A stretch of DNA of 64,000 nt from Streptomyces marincola (GTDB lineage Bacteria; Actinomycetota; Actinomycetes; Streptomycetales; Streptomycetaceae). Location of the stretch: the NCBI RefSeq assembly GCF_020410765.1, contig NZ_CP084541.1, positions 1,793,001 through 1,857,000 of the forward strand, given 5' to 3'. The stretch's first letter is position 1; every line of letters begins with the position of its first letter. Positions 10,933-18,848 of the stretch are shown in pieces. The translations under genes and the position numbers were made by a program. The notes below the pieces were generated by a model. It searched no databases and was not told where the DNA came from. It saw nothing but the letters and a program-made list of their open reading frames with translations.

Positions 10933-11199
10933 GTGGCGAACATCAAGTCCCAGATCAAGCGGATCAGGACCAACGAGAAGGCCCGGCTGCGCAACCAGGC
11001 CATCAAGTCCGAGGTCAAGACCGCCGTCCGGCGTGCCCGCGAGGCCGCTGCCGCCGGTGACTACGAGAAGGCCGAGGCCGCCCGCAGGGACGCGGCCCGC
11101 AAGCTCGACAAGGCCGTGAGCAAGGGCGTGCTCCACAAGAACAACGCGGCCAACAAGAAGTCCGCGCTCGCCGCCCGCGTCAACGGGCTCCAGGGCTGA
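10933..11199 (+). CDS. rpsT: 30S ribosomal protein S20
   Basis: This 88-residue basic protein is ribosomal protein S20, which binds 16S rRNA early in 30S assembly. It starts MANIKSQIKRIRTNEKARLR and contains the family signature KSEVKTAVRRAR and LHKNNAANKKSALA. The length is normal. The ATG start has a GAGAAGG ribosome site. A very strong hairpin follows 140 bases downstream. Confidence 0.98.
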   Translation: MANIKSQIKRIRTNEKARLRNQAIKSEVKTAVRRAREAAAAGDYEKAEAARRDAARKLDKAVSKGVLHKNNAANKKSALAARVNGLQG

Positions 11200-11340
11200 T
11201 CGCGCTCCAGGGCTGACCCAGCCCACCGGCCGGAGCCGCGGCCCCTCTCTCCGCGTCGCTCCGCGCCCGCAGGTCACCGCACGGGCACCGCGCCGATCCC
11301 AACGTTCGCCACGACGGGCGCGGCGCCCCGCGCACACTCC

Positions 11341-11380
11341 GGGCCCCCGGCCGCCGCCTCCGCGCGGCGGCCGGGGGCCC
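11341..11380 (+). terminator. Strong 17-bp hairpin terminator after rpsT
   Basis: The 17-base arms at 11341-11357 and 11364-11380 are perfectly complementary, beginning GGGCCCCCGG and ending CCGGGGGCCC, with a 6-base loop CTCCGC. The right arm is followed by GTGCGTTT. It lies between rpsT and the next co-directional gene and should end the rpsT transcript. Confidence 0.85.
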
Positions 11381-11437
11381 GTGCGTTTCCCCGCCCGGTG
11401 GCGGGGAGCAGTCCACCGGACGCGGTAGGTTACGGGC

Positions 11438-12361
11438 ATGTCGATACCGGGGGGGTCGTCGAACCCCTACCAGCAGCCATCCGGCACGCCGCACTTCCAC
11501 GGAACGCACCCCCCGGCGTACGGCGGGCCGCATGCCCCGGGCGGCTTCGGGCCCGTGGTCCCGGCGCCGGCCGGCGGGCGGGCGCCGCGCGGCGGGCCGC
11601 CCGGCTGGCTCATCGGCATCGGCGCCGCGGCGCTGACCTCGGCCGTGTGGGCCGGCGCGCTGCTGGCCACCGGGACGTTCGGCGCGGGGAACGGCGCCGA
11701 CCTGGCGGGCTACCCCTTCGCCTCTGACCTGTGCGCGACGGCGGACGTGTCCGCGTTCGAGAACGACTACCGCGCGCGCCCCGACGACGAACCGCTGTCG
11801 CGGTCCGCGCGGCACGACGCGCTCGACGTCAGTTCCTGCGAGCTGACCTTCGAGCCGCGCGACGCGGACCCCGACCTCTACCTCACCGCCTACGTGACGT
11901 ACGAGCTGAGCTGGCACAAGTCCACCGATCCCGGTCCCGAGTTCGTGGCACGGGCCGAGGCGTGGGGGCAGTACAACGAGGTGGAGGGCTACCTGGACTA
12001 CAGGACCGAGCCGCTGAGCGGCCTCGGCGACGAGGCGTTCGTCGTCTTCGGCGAGGACACCGGGAGCGGGGACCTGTCCTGGGCGATGCTCACCGTGCGG
12101 GACGGGTGGTTCGAGTACAGCCTGTCCTGGAGCGCCTACCTGGGCGACGACCCGGACGGTCTCGCCGAACGGGACCGGCTCCTCGACACGCTGCGGACCT
12201 CGACCGAGGAGACCCTGGCCGCCCTGCGGGACGGCGGCAGCGGCGGAAGCGGCGGCAGTGGTGAGGACGGGGACGGCGGCGGCCCGGAGGGCGACCGCCG
12301 CGAGGAGCGGGACGGCGCGACCGAGGAGCCCGAGCGCGACCGGGACAGCACGCCCGCCTGA
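11438..12361 (+). CDS. Membrane-anchored protein with extracytoplasmic domain, unknown function
   Basis: This 307-residue protein has a Pro/Gly-rich cytoplasmic N-terminus (about residues 1-52), a single membrane segment near 55-78 (GWLIGIGAAALTSAVWAGAL), and an outside domain of about 180 residues. That domain has two Cys (SDLCATAD and SSCELTF) that could form a disulfide. The last 45 residues are a low-complexity tail of Gly-Ser followed by Asp, Glu and Arg. The layout resembles streptomycete membrane proteins that expose a sensing or binding domain. I do not recognise the family. It converges on holA. Confidence 0.7.
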   Translation: MSIPGGSSNPYQQPSGTPHFHGTHPPAYGGPHAPGGFGPVVPAPAGGRAPRGGPPGWLIGIGAAALTSAVWAGALLATGTFGAGNGADLAGYPFASDLCATADVSAFENDYRARPDDEPLSRSARHDALDVSSCELTFEPRDADPDLYLTAYVTYELSWHKSTDPGPEFVARAEAWGQYNEVEGYLDYRTEPLSGLGDEAFVVFGEDTGSGDLSWAMLTVRDGWFEYSLSWSAYLGDDPDGLAERDRLLDTLRTSTEETLAALRDGGSGGSGGSGEDGDGGGPEGDRREERDGATEEPERDRDSTPA

Positions 12362-12379
12362 GCCGCGCCCGTGCGGCGT

Positions 12380-12456
12380 TCAGCGGGAACGGGCGGCGCC
12401 GGGGAAAACGTGCGTCCTCAGGGAGAAGGCTCGGCCTCAGCGGGAACGGGCGGCGC
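12380..12456. repeat. 20-bp direct repeat copying the 3-prime end of holA
   Basis: The 20 bases at 12437-12456, which are the last codons and stop of holA, recur exactly at 12380-12399 (TCAGCGGGAACGGGCGGCGC on the plus strand). The copies start 57 bases apart. The first copy lies in the short convergent gap with the upstream gene. Confidence 0.85.
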
Positions 12457-13426
12457 GCGCGATCACGACGACCGCCTTCTCCAGCGCGTACGCGGGGTCG
12501 TCGCCACCGCCCTTCACCGCGGCATCCGCGTCGGCGACGGCACGCAGCGCCACGGCGACACCGTCCGCCGACCAGCCGCGCATCTGCTGCCTGACCCGGT
12601 CTACCTTCCACGGCGGCATCCCCAGCTCCCTGGCCAGGTCGCCCGGCCGCATCCCGCCGGGCGCGGAGGCCAGCTTGCCGATGGCGCGCACGGCCTGCGC
12701 CAGCGCACTGGTCACGAGCACCGGCGCGACGCCGGTGCCGAGCGCCCACCGCAACGCCTCAAGCGCCTCCGCGACGCGCCCTTCCACCGCGCGGTCGGCG
12801 ACGGTGAAGCTCGACGCCTCCGCGCGGCCCGTGTAGTAACGGGCCACCACCGCCTCGTCGATGGCCTCCGGCACGTCGGCGGCCAACTGCGCGCAGGCCG
12901 ACGCCAGCTCGCGCAGGTCGCTGCCGATCGCGTCGACCAGCGCCTGGCACGCCCCCGGCGTGGCCCGGCGCCCCGCGGCGTGGAACTCGGCGCGCACGAA
13001 CGTCAGCCGCTCGGCCGGCTTCGTCATCTTCGGACAGGCGTACTCGGTCGCCTTGGCCTTGCGCGCGGCATCGAGCAGCCCTTTGCCCCTGGCACCCCCC
13101 GCGTGCACCAGGACAAGGGTGATCTCCTCCACGGGCGCCGCCAGGTAGCCCTTGATCTCCTTGATCACGTCGGCGCCCAGGTCCTGCGCGGCCCGGACGA
13201 CGACCACCTTGCGCTCGGCGAACAGCGACGGGCTGGTCAGCTCGGCCAGCGTCCCCGGCTGCAACGTGCCGGGCGGCAGATCGCGCACGTCGGTGTCCGG
13301 GTCGGCGGCCCGCGCGGCGGCCGTCACCTCCTGCACGGCCCGGTCGAGCAGCAGCTCCTCCTGCCCCACGGCCAGAACGAGCGGACCTGGGGCGGAGACG
13401 TCGGGCGCGGCGGTTGTGGCAGCCAT
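12437..13426 (-). CDS. holA: DNA polymerase III, delta subunit
   Basis: This 329-residue protein is the delta subunit of the clamp loader, which opens the beta clamp. It has the family pattern: an N-terminal AAA+-like domain starting LVLAVGQEELLLDRAV, then the motifs LAELTSPSLFAERKVVVVR and LVLVHAGGARGKGLLDA, and a C-terminal collar domain (PPWKVDRVRQQMRGWS, LEKAVVVIARAAR). The start is placed at the ATG at 13426. An upstream in-frame start is possible but has no ribosome site. In Streptomyces as I recall, comEC lies just upstream of holA; here more than 34 kb of other DNA lies between them. Confidence 0.93.
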   Translation of the reverse strand: MAATTAAPDVSAPGPLVLAVGQEELLLDRAVQEVTAAARAADPDTDVRDLPPGTLQPGTLAELTSPSLFAERKVVVVRAAQDLGADVIKEIKGYLAAPVEEITLVLVHAGGARGKGLLDAARKAKATEYACPKMTKPAERLTFVRAEFHAAGRRATPGACQALVDAIGSDLRELASACAQLAADVPEAIDEAVVARYYTGRAEASSFTVADRAVEGRVAEALEALRWALGTGVAPVLVTSALAQAVRAIGKLASAPGGMRPGDLARELGMPPWKVDRVRQQMRGWSADGVAVALRAVADADAAVKGGGDDPAYALEKAVVVIARAARSR

Positions 13427-13472
13427 GCGCCCCAGGATCGCACGCGGCTCGGACACCGGGGACAATGACCGG

Positions 13473-13715
13473 GTGACCCGCGAGCGACATGTCCTGGTGC
13501 TGCCCGACCGCGACGCCGCCGAAGAACTGGCCGCCGAGGCGGCCGACCGGCTCGGCCTGCCGGAGGAGCCGCGGCCGGTGCGCGACGCGCTCGCCGGCGA
13601 GGACGACGCGGAGGACGCGCAGTGGCTCGTCGTCCTCGACGACCCGGACCCGGCGGCGCTCGCCGCGCTGACGGCACTGGCCGAGGAGCGCGACGGCTGG
13701 GTCGAGCGGGACTGA
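13473..13715 (+). CDS. Small acidic hypothetical protein
   Basis: This 80-residue acidic protein begins VTRERHVLVLPDRDAAEELA and ends ALAEERDGWVERD. It has two short halves, each looking like a beta strand followed by an acidic helix. It has normal streptomycete third-position GC bias and is read divergently from holA, 46 bases away. I do not recognise a family. It has no membrane segment and no Cys. Confidence 0.65.
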   Translation: MTRERHVLVLPDRDAAEELAAEAADRLGLPEEPRPVRDALAGEDDAEDAQWLVVLDDPDPAALAALTALAEERDGWVERD

Positions 13716-13719
13716 CGCG

Positions 13720-14511
13720 TCAGCGGCCCGAGCCGGCGCGCGCCACGCGCGGCTCGGTGACCGGCTCGAACCCGAAGTGCTCGCGGTAGGCGGCCAGAAC
13801 CGCCGCCTCGTCGGGCAGTTCCGTCGCCTCACGGTGCCCGTCGGTGGTGACCTTCAGCGTCCGGCCGCTGAGCGTGACCCGGCCGCGTTCCGTGAGCCGG
13901 GAGCACACCAGGGAACGCGTGAAGTGCGAGCGCGGCGACGTCCTGTGGTACCAGCACGCGCCCTCGAAATCATCGAGCACGCGGGGCCGTTGCTCGATGA
14001 GCAGCTGCGGCTTGCCGTCGCGCAGCAGCTCCAGGTCACCGTCCGCGCCCTCCTGCACCCGGAACGTTCCCGCCGGGTCGCGCTGGTCGCCCCGGTCCGC
14101 GAGGCGCAGCGGGTGGAGCGCGTGATCGCCGAAGCCGACGTCCGCGAGCCAGGGCTCCGTCAGGGCGCCGCCGGTGACGCGCAGCGCGAGATGGTCGAAC
14201 GGCAGTCCCCACCGCCCATCCTCGAACGTCCGGCAGGCGAGCGGCGTCACCGTGAACCCGAGCCCGCGCAGCAGCGACGCGAACCCCCCGTTGAGCTGAT
14301 AGCAGAAGCCACCGCGCCGCTGGACCACGAGCCGTTCGTACAGGGCGTCGTCGCCCAGGCCGATCTCCTCGCCCAGGTGAACGGCCAGGTTCTCGAAGGG
14401 CACCGCGCACAGGTGCCCGATCTGTAGCTCCCGCAACGCCTGCGCGTCCGCGACCGCGGGCCGCGCGACGCCGATGCGCGCCAGATAGGCGCCGATCTGT
14501 TCCTGATCCAC
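13720..14511 (-). CDS. Arylamine N-acetyltransferase
   Basis: This 263-residue enzyme transfers acetyl from acetyl-CoA to arylamines, hydrazines or related amines. The Cys-His-Asp triad is visible as C70 in QRRGGFCYQLNG, H107 in PFDHLAL and D124 in WLADVGFGD, spaced as in the NAT family. The GTG at 14511 is preceded by AGGATGG and gives the normal family length. It faces the small acidic gene, with only 4 bases between the two stops. In actinomycetes such enzymes also act in secondary metabolism (amide closure), so a link to the downstream cluster is possible but not shown. Confidence 0.92.
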   Translation of the reverse strand: MDQEQIGAYLARIGVARPAVADAQALRELQIGHLCAVPFENLAVHLGEEIGLGDDALYERLVVQRRGGFCYQLNGGFASLLRGLGFTVTPLACRTFEDGRWGLPFDHLALRVTGGALTEPWLADVGFGDHALHPLRLADRGDQRDPAGTFRVQEGADGDLELLRDGKPQLLIEQRPRVLDDFEGACWYHRTSPRSHFTRSLVCSRLTERGRVTLSGRTLKVTTDGHREATELPDEAAVLAAYREHFGFEPVTEPRVARAGSGR

Positions 14512-14605
14512 CCCGCCATCCTGACACGCCGCCACGGCGCCCAACTGCCCAGCGCCGCGCGGGGAGACGGGCATGCGCGCGACGTTCGCGGTCTAGAGTG
14601 ACAGG

Positions 14606-14956
14606 ATGCCGCTTGTCGAGGTCACCTACGCGCCGCACGTACCCGAACAGACGCTGCACCGCCTCGGAGATGTCCTACCCGCGCTGGTGTCCGAGGCCGT
14701 CGAGTGCCCGGAGGAGCCCTGGGACGGAGACCTGCGGCCCGGCGACGTGGAGATCCGCTTCCGGCCGCTCGGCCCGTTCGACCGGAGCGGCCTCGATCTT
14801 GTGATCGAGGTGCGGTCCAAGTGGTTTCCGAGCCGCGACGCGAACCGCACCCAACGCGCGGACCTGCTCCACGAAAGCGTCGCCGCCGCGACCGGCCTCA
14901 GCGACTTCGGCGTCTACCTGACCTTCCCCACCGCCAGCTGGTCCCAAGGCGACTGA
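14606..14956 (+). CDS. Tautomerase-like small protein
   Basis: This 116-residue protein starts MPLVEVTYAPHVPEQ, so a Pro becomes N-terminal after Met removal, which is the catalytic residue of the 4-oxalocrotonate tautomerase superfamily. The beta-alpha-beta pattern (LVEVTYA, a helix with LHRLGDVLPALVSEA, then DVEIRFRPLG, and a second half with LDLVIEVRSKWFP) fits that fold in its longer form. The substrate is unknown. A tautomerase could follow ring cleavage of the kind encoded at 18.9 kb, but it is separated from those genes by the CRISPR array. Confidence 0.6.
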   Translation: MPLVEVTYAPHVPEQTLHRLGDVLPALVSEAVECPEEPWDGDLRPGDVEIRFRPLGPFDRSGLDLVIEVRSKWFPSRDANRTQRADLLHESVAAATGLSDFGVYLTFPTASWSQGD

Positions 14957-15048
14957 CCCCCCAACCCCCCGGACCGGGCCCTCCGGGCCACCCCAACGGA
15001 CAGCCGTCACCCACCAAGTTGTCGAAACGTCTCGGCACAAGGCTCGCC

Positions 15049-16404
15049 CTTGCGATCTTCAGCCGTCTCGGGGGACGGCCGCCACAGGCCTGCTGCTGAC
15101 CACCGGTGTGCCCGTGGCCATGGTGTTGCGATCCTCCGTCCCGGGGGACGGCCGCCCCCCTTGCCCCGCGCAACCCTGGCCGCCGACGCCCGGTTGCGAT
15201 CCTCGGCTGCCCTGAAGGACAGCCGCCACCGTTCAACGCCTCGTAGATCTCGCGGTCGGCGTCGTTGCGATCCTCGGCCGTCCCGGAGGACGGCCGCCAC
15301 CCAGTTCCGCGGGTGTGAGGTAGACGGCGGTGTCGCCGTTGCGATCCTCGGCCGTCCCGAAGGACGGCCGCGACCCGGGCGTGGTGCCGGTGCGGGACAG
15401 CAAGGTGACGGTTGCGATCCTCGGCCGTCCCGGGGGACGGCCGCCACTCTGGCAGGACGGGCACCCCGGCACCGCGCGTGCCGCGTTGCGATCCTCGGCC
15501 GTCCCGGGGGACGGCCGCCACCGCCCGGTGTTCGCACGCCCCCGATACGGTGATGTGGTTGCGATCCTCGGCCGTCCCGGGGGACGGCCGCCACAGCTCG
15601 GCATCCACGACCAGGTCGGAGGGCCGGTAGGAGTTGCGATCCTCGGCCGTCCCGGGGGACGGCCGCCACCCGTTCACGCCCGTGCTGGACGACCAGAGGC
15701 TGCGGTTGCGATCCTCGGCCGTCCCGGGGGACGGCCGCCACCAGCAGGACCGACCACCAGCTCTCCGGATCGGCCACCGCGGTTGCGATCCTCGGCCGTC
15801 CCGGGGGACGGCCGCCACCGGACCGCCCGCCGGATCTACTACGTCCGCTCGGAGTTGCGATCCTCGGCCGTCCCGGGGGACGGCCGCCACCTGGCCGCGC
15901 TGGCGGCCGTCGTCGGGGACGAGCCCGTTGCGATCCTCGGCCGTCCCGGGGGACGGCCGCCACCCGTGACCGAGCCCACGCGCGCGCGGATCAGCGCGCA
16001 GTTGCGATCCTCGGCCGTCCCGGGGGACGGCCGCCACATGTAGAGGGGCTGACGTCCCTGTGGAGCGCGCTGTGGTTGCGATCCTCGGCCGTCCCGGGGG
16101 ACGGCCGCCACTGGGCCCCGTCGCCGCACCTCGCCTTCGACCTGGTGGTTGCGATCCTCGGCCGTCCCGGGGGACGGCCGCCACCAGCGTCGGGCTGGAG
16201 TAGAAGTACGTCACCCTGCCGTTGCGATCCTCGGCCGTCCCGGGGGACGGCCGCCACACGGAACGCCGCAGCCTGACTCCGCGGCGCCCCACTCGTTGCG
16301 ATCCTCGGCCGTCCCGGGGGACGGCCGCCACCCTCGACGAGGCGGATCCACGGCGCGAGGACTTCGGGTTGCGATCCTCGGCCGTCCCGGGGGACGGCCG
16401 CCAC
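15049..16404 (-). CRISPR. CRISPR array, 19 repeats and 18 spacers, no cas genes nearby
   Basis: Repeats of 37 bases begin GTTGCGATCC and end CCGCCAC on the plus strand, separated by 18 unique spacers of 34-40 bases (mostly 36-37). Repeat starts are 15049, 15125, 15193, 15264, 15338, 15411, 15485, 15558, 15633, 15705, 15782, 15854, 15927, 16001, 16075, 16148, 16221, 16295 and 16368. Each repeat contains 9-base arms CGGCCGTCC and GGACGGCCG around a CGGG loop, a perfect crRNA hairpin. The five left-most repeats are degenerate (the second lacks 3 bases); all 14 others are identical. Read on the minus strand the repeat ends ATCGCAAC, like the 8-base handles of type I/III crRNAs. Decay at the left end and this handle both indicate transcription leftwards, with the leader beyond 16404. 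No cas gene is in the window, so subtype is not assignable. Confidence 0.97.
15375..15410 (-). other. CRISPR spacer matching a DUF397 gene
   Basis: The first 31 bases of this 36-base spacer match the coding strand of the DUF397 gene at 17254-17224 with only two differences. Both differences (A in the gene, G in the spacer) fall in third codon positions, so the encoded peptide PGVVPVRDSK is unchanged. The last 5 bases diverge. The spacer is the fifth from the degenerate, older end of the array. Confidence 0.9.
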
Positions 16405-16693
16405 GGTGTTTGATCTGGGGTTTTGCCGTTCGGCCGTTGTGCCGACCGGGGTTGGCGCGGCGCACGGACGGGCAACTTGGACATTCTCCTTCGGTGCGAT
16501 CCGGGTGTCGTGTGTGCACTTGGGGTTCCGAACCTGTGCCGTGCCCGAGGACCGGACTCGGGTCGACGCAGCGACACGGATTCCCACACCGAGAAGCTAC
16601 CTTGTGTGCGCCCGAAGGCACTCGACTTCGGCACATAGCCCTACGGCCAATGACCGATGGCCGGTCGACCCGCCCCCGGCTAGCGTGATCGCC
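16405..16693 (-). promoter_or_regulatory. Putative CRISPR leader region
   Basis: This 289-base gap lies at the end of the array with identical, presumably newest repeats, and is more AT-rich next to the last repeat than the surroundings (CCCCAGATCAAACACC just before the repeat on the minus strand). It carries no convincing gene. It should hold the array promoter on the minus strand and the promoter of the PPOX-family gene on the plus strand. The assignment as leader is inferred from repeat decay at the opposite end. Confidence 0.55.
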
Positions 16694-17152
16694 ATGGCAG
16701 AGACACAGCCCGCCCCACGTGACGGTGCGCAGCGCAAGCAGGATGCACTGGCGCGGCTCGCGGAGGATGTCGACCTGTGGGTTTCCACGGCCGGGCCGGA
16801 CGGTGAAGCGTGCCTGGTTCCGCTGTCGTTCGTCTGGCACGACTCCTACCTGCTGGCCGCCACCCGGACGGGCAACCCGACGACCGTCAACGCCCGCCGC
16901 ACCGGCCGTGCGACGCTCGCCCTCGGGCACACCAGGGACGTGGTGCTCATCGAGGCGGACGCGGACATCCTGCCGAGTGACGGCCTCGACGCGGCCGAGG
17001 GTGAGCAGTTCGTCGCCAAGCTGGGCTGGGACCCACGGGGGCGGGAGAGTTGGTCGTTCCTCCGATTCCGCCCCCGCACCATCCGCGCCTGGCGCGAGGT
17101 GAACGAACAGCAGGGCCGCTATCTGATGACTGACGGCACCTGGTTGGTCTGA
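16694..17152 (+). CDS. PPOX-class flavin-dependent oxidoreductase-like protein
   Basis: This 152-residue protein has the split-barrel pattern of the pyridoxamine 5-phosphate oxidase superfamily, including F420- and FMN-dependent members. After a helical N-terminus (QRKQDALARLAEDVDLWVSTA) come the strand pairs LVPLSFVWHDSYLLAATRTGNPTTVNARRTGRATLAL and VVLIEADADIL, then FLRFRPRTIRAWREVNE. Many such actinomycete proteins bind F420 or heme. The cofactor and substrate cannot be told here. The ATG start follows a weak ribosome site. It lies between the CRISPR leader and the DUF397 gene and converges on the latter with no gap. Confidence 0.75.
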   Translation: MAETQPAPRDGAQRKQDALARLAEDVDLWVSTAGPDGEACLVPLSFVWHDSYLLAATRTGNPTTVNARRTGRATLALGHTRDVVLIEADADILPSDGLDAAEGEQFVAKLGWDPRGRESWSFLRFRPRTIRAWREVNEQQGRYLMTDGTWLV

Positions 17153-17347
17153 CTACAGCCCGCCAACCCCTGCCACGAACGCCCGCCACGCACTCGCGGA
17201 TATCGCTATCACCCGCACGGGTGCCTTGCTGTCTCGCACCGGTACCACGCCCGGCACGCCATCGGCCACCTCAAGGCAGTTGCCGCCGTTCGTATTGCTG
17301 TGGCTGGACCGCCGCCACACGGCCAGGTCCAGGCCGGGAGAACTCAT
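17153..17347 (-). CDS. DUF397 domain protein
   Basis: This 64-residue protein has the DUF397 pattern: W in AVWRRSSHSN, GGNCLEVADG, then VVPVRDSK and a C-terminal helix AWRAFVAGV. DUF397 proteins are paired with HTH/DUF5753 regulators throughout Streptomyces and are thought to act as small partners of them. The ATG overlaps the stop of the regulator gene by 4 bases (17344-17347), so the two are co-translated. A good GGAGG lies 10 bases upstream. Bases 17224-17254 nearly match a spacer of the adjacent CRISPR array. Confidence 0.9.
   Translation of the reverse strand: MSSPGLDLAVWRRSSHSNTNGGNCLEVADGVPGVVPVRDSKAPVRVIAISASAWRAFVAGVGGL
17224..17254 (-). other. Near-match to CRISPR spacer 15375-15410
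   Basis: The 31 bases encode PGVVPVRDSK within the DUF397 protein and differ from the spacer at two wobble positions only. Whether this copy can be targeted depends on those mismatches, on the divergent last 5 bases of the spacer and on the required flanking motif, none of which can be judged here. Confidence 0.88.
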
Positions 17348-18171
17348 GTCGCACACTCCTCCATCACCTGCTTGATCAGCGTCGCCGTGTCCCTGGGTGA
17401 CAAGGCATACGCACGCAGAGCATCGTAGATGCGCTGCCGCTTGCCCACCTCCTCCGCGTCCTCATAGAGACGGCTGGCCGCGATTCCCTCTTCGTAGGCC
17501 ACTTCGGCCCCGCGACGCAGCTTCAGCAGAGTCAAAGAACCCCCGAGGAACGCATGTGCCCCGTGCTCGAAAGGCAGAACCTGGATCTTGCTTCGGGCAC
17601 TCTCCACCAACGGAAGCAGCGCAGCCAACTGTTCCCGCATGACTCGCCACCCCCCGATCGGCCGCCTAATCACCGCTTCGTCGAAGATGGCCCAGAAGTG
17701 AGGCGGCTGTTCGGACCGCAGGCGCTCCTGACGGCTCATGCGCGCCTGCACACGCTCTTCGACCTGCTCCGAGGACAGCTCGGGGTCGCAGCGCAGCAAC
17801 TCCCGTGCGTAAGCCTCGGTCTGGAGCAGCCCCGGCACCGTGTGACCTGCGAACTCGCAGATGTATTGGGCCTCGGCTTCAAAGGCCATGAATCGACGAT
17901 ACTCGTCCGGATGTGCTTCACGCCGCACCAGGTCGTAGAGGCGGGTGAAGTGGCCGTCCGTGCTGAACAGGCGGTCGAAGTCCTGGGACAGCCCCTTCGG
18001 AGCCATGATTTCGGCGGTCTCGATCCTGGCGAGCTGGCTCTTGCTGCACGGGACTTCTCCGGCCAACTGCGCGAGGGACAGGTCCGCGTTCCTGCGGTGG
18101 CGGCGGAGGTCGGCTCCGTACAGGTGTCGTGCGGACCGGCTGGGGGTCAACCTCCCGGGCTGAAATGTCAT
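17344..18171 (-). CDS. Helix-turn-helix regulator with DUF5753 domain
   Basis: This 275-residue regulator has an N-terminal XRE-type helix-turn-helix (GADLRRHRRNADLSLAQLAG then CSKSQLARIETAE, residues about 19-55). It is followed by a DUF5753 domain (EAEAQYICEFAGHTVPGLLQTEAYARELL, RMSRQERL, HFWAIFDEAVIRRPIGG, LPFEHGAHAFLGGSLTLL). The ATG start is preceded by AGGGGAG. With the overlapping DUF397 gene it forms the regulator/partner pair typical of Streptomyces, similar to the whiJ-type loci. Its target is unknown. It could regulate the neighbouring island, though such pairs are abundant and usually act locally. Confidence 0.9.
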   Translation of the reverse strand: MTFQPGRLTPSRSARHLYGADLRRHRRNADLSLAQLAGEVPCSKSQLARIETAEIMAPKGLSQDFDRLFSTDGHFTRLYDLVRREAHPDEYRRFMAFEAEAQYICEFAGHTVPGLLQTEAYARELLRCDPELSSEQVEERVQARMSRQERLRSEQPPHFWAIFDEAVIRRPIGGWRVMREQLAALLPLVESARSKIQVLPFEHGAHAFLGGSLTLLKLRRGAEVAYEEGIAASRLYEDAEEVGKRQRIYDALRAYALSPRDTATLIKQVMEECAT

Positions 18172-18255
18172 GCGTCTCCCCTTCGATACCCGGACGAGCC
18201 GGTGACCGTGAGCGTCACTCTACTCGCTGGCTGTGACAGCCGGGCCGGGTTCGAC

Positions 18256-18669
18256 TCAGGCGGCCTTGGTCACGGCGGGTCCGGCGGCGGGGAGTTCGGG
18301 CAGGTCGCGCAGGCGCGGGATCGGGGAGGGGAGCATCCACAGAACGCTGAAGATCGCACCCACCGTGGCGATCCACAGGGTCGGGTGCAGGCCGATGGCT
18401 GTGCCGAGGAAGCCTCCGGCCATGGCGCCGAGGCCGAGCACCATGCCGAGCATGCCGGGGCCGATGCCCAGTTCCTCGGTGGCGTAGAGGACGAACAGCG
18501 TGTGGAACATGAAGTTGAAGAACTGGACCGTGCCGGACGCCGCGAACATCGCCCGCGCGATGGGGTCGCGCACCACCCAGCGCAGGCCCTCGGTGAAGTA
18601 GCCCTTGGCCGGTTCGGCGGGCGGTGGCTCCACCGGCCGGACGCGGCCGACGAACCCGGCAGAGGTCAG
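18256..18669 (-). pseudogene. MFS transporter remnant, N-terminus lost and internal deletion
   Basis: The frame shows about 138 residues that fit the C-terminal half of an MFS_3 type exporter. A connector (GRVRPVEPPPAEPAKGYFTEG) is followed by WVVRDPIARAMFAASGTVQFFNFMFHTLFVLYATEELGI and GMVLGLGAMAGGFLGTAIG. The text then jumps to the family's extreme C-terminal part (LHPTLWIATVGAIFSVLWML, then PIPRLRDLPELP). The first six or so membrane helices and the segment between the two halves are missing. The frame upstream of about 18669 is not MFS-like. The gene is therefore truncated at the edge of the metabolic island and also internally deleted. Confidence 0.8.
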
Positions 18670-18806
18670 GTGCCCGAGGACCGTCGAGTGGTTTCCGTTG
18701 CCGCTGCATCGTCCGGGCCGGGACGACCGGGAACGGGACGCGTTCCCGCGTCCTTTCCATCGGAATCGGCCAGGCTGCCGCCGGAATGGACAATGGCCGG
18801 GCGGGA

Positions 18807-18848
18807 GGTTTCCGCGCAATGCGGCGGTGGTAGCCTCGTACGGAAACC
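18807..18848 (+). promoter_or_regulatory. Inverted repeat flanking a candidate promoter of the dioxygenase gene
   Basis: GGTTTCCG at 18807-18814 and CGGAAACC at 18841-18848 are perfect complements 26 bases apart. A TAGCCT that could serve as -10 lies between them at 18831-18836. The element ends 30 bases before the start codon of the extradiol-dioxygenase-like gene, so it is a candidate operator. Confidence 0.4.

Noticed and set aside
15301..15337. A second spacer whose minus strand reads GDTAVYLTPAEL, vaguely like a DUF397 C-terminus
   Set aside because: The nucleotide sequence does not match the local DUF397 gene and the peptide is too short and generic to assign.
14898..16634. Long open frames through the CRISPR region encoding repetitive peptides
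   Set aside because: The repeated peptide comes from the CRISPR repeats, which happen to lack stops. The frame has no ribosome site and no homology outside the repeats.
16694..18171. cas genes next to the array
   Set aside because: The neighbouring proteins are PPOX-like, DUF397 and an HTH/DUF5753 regulator. None has Cas motifs.
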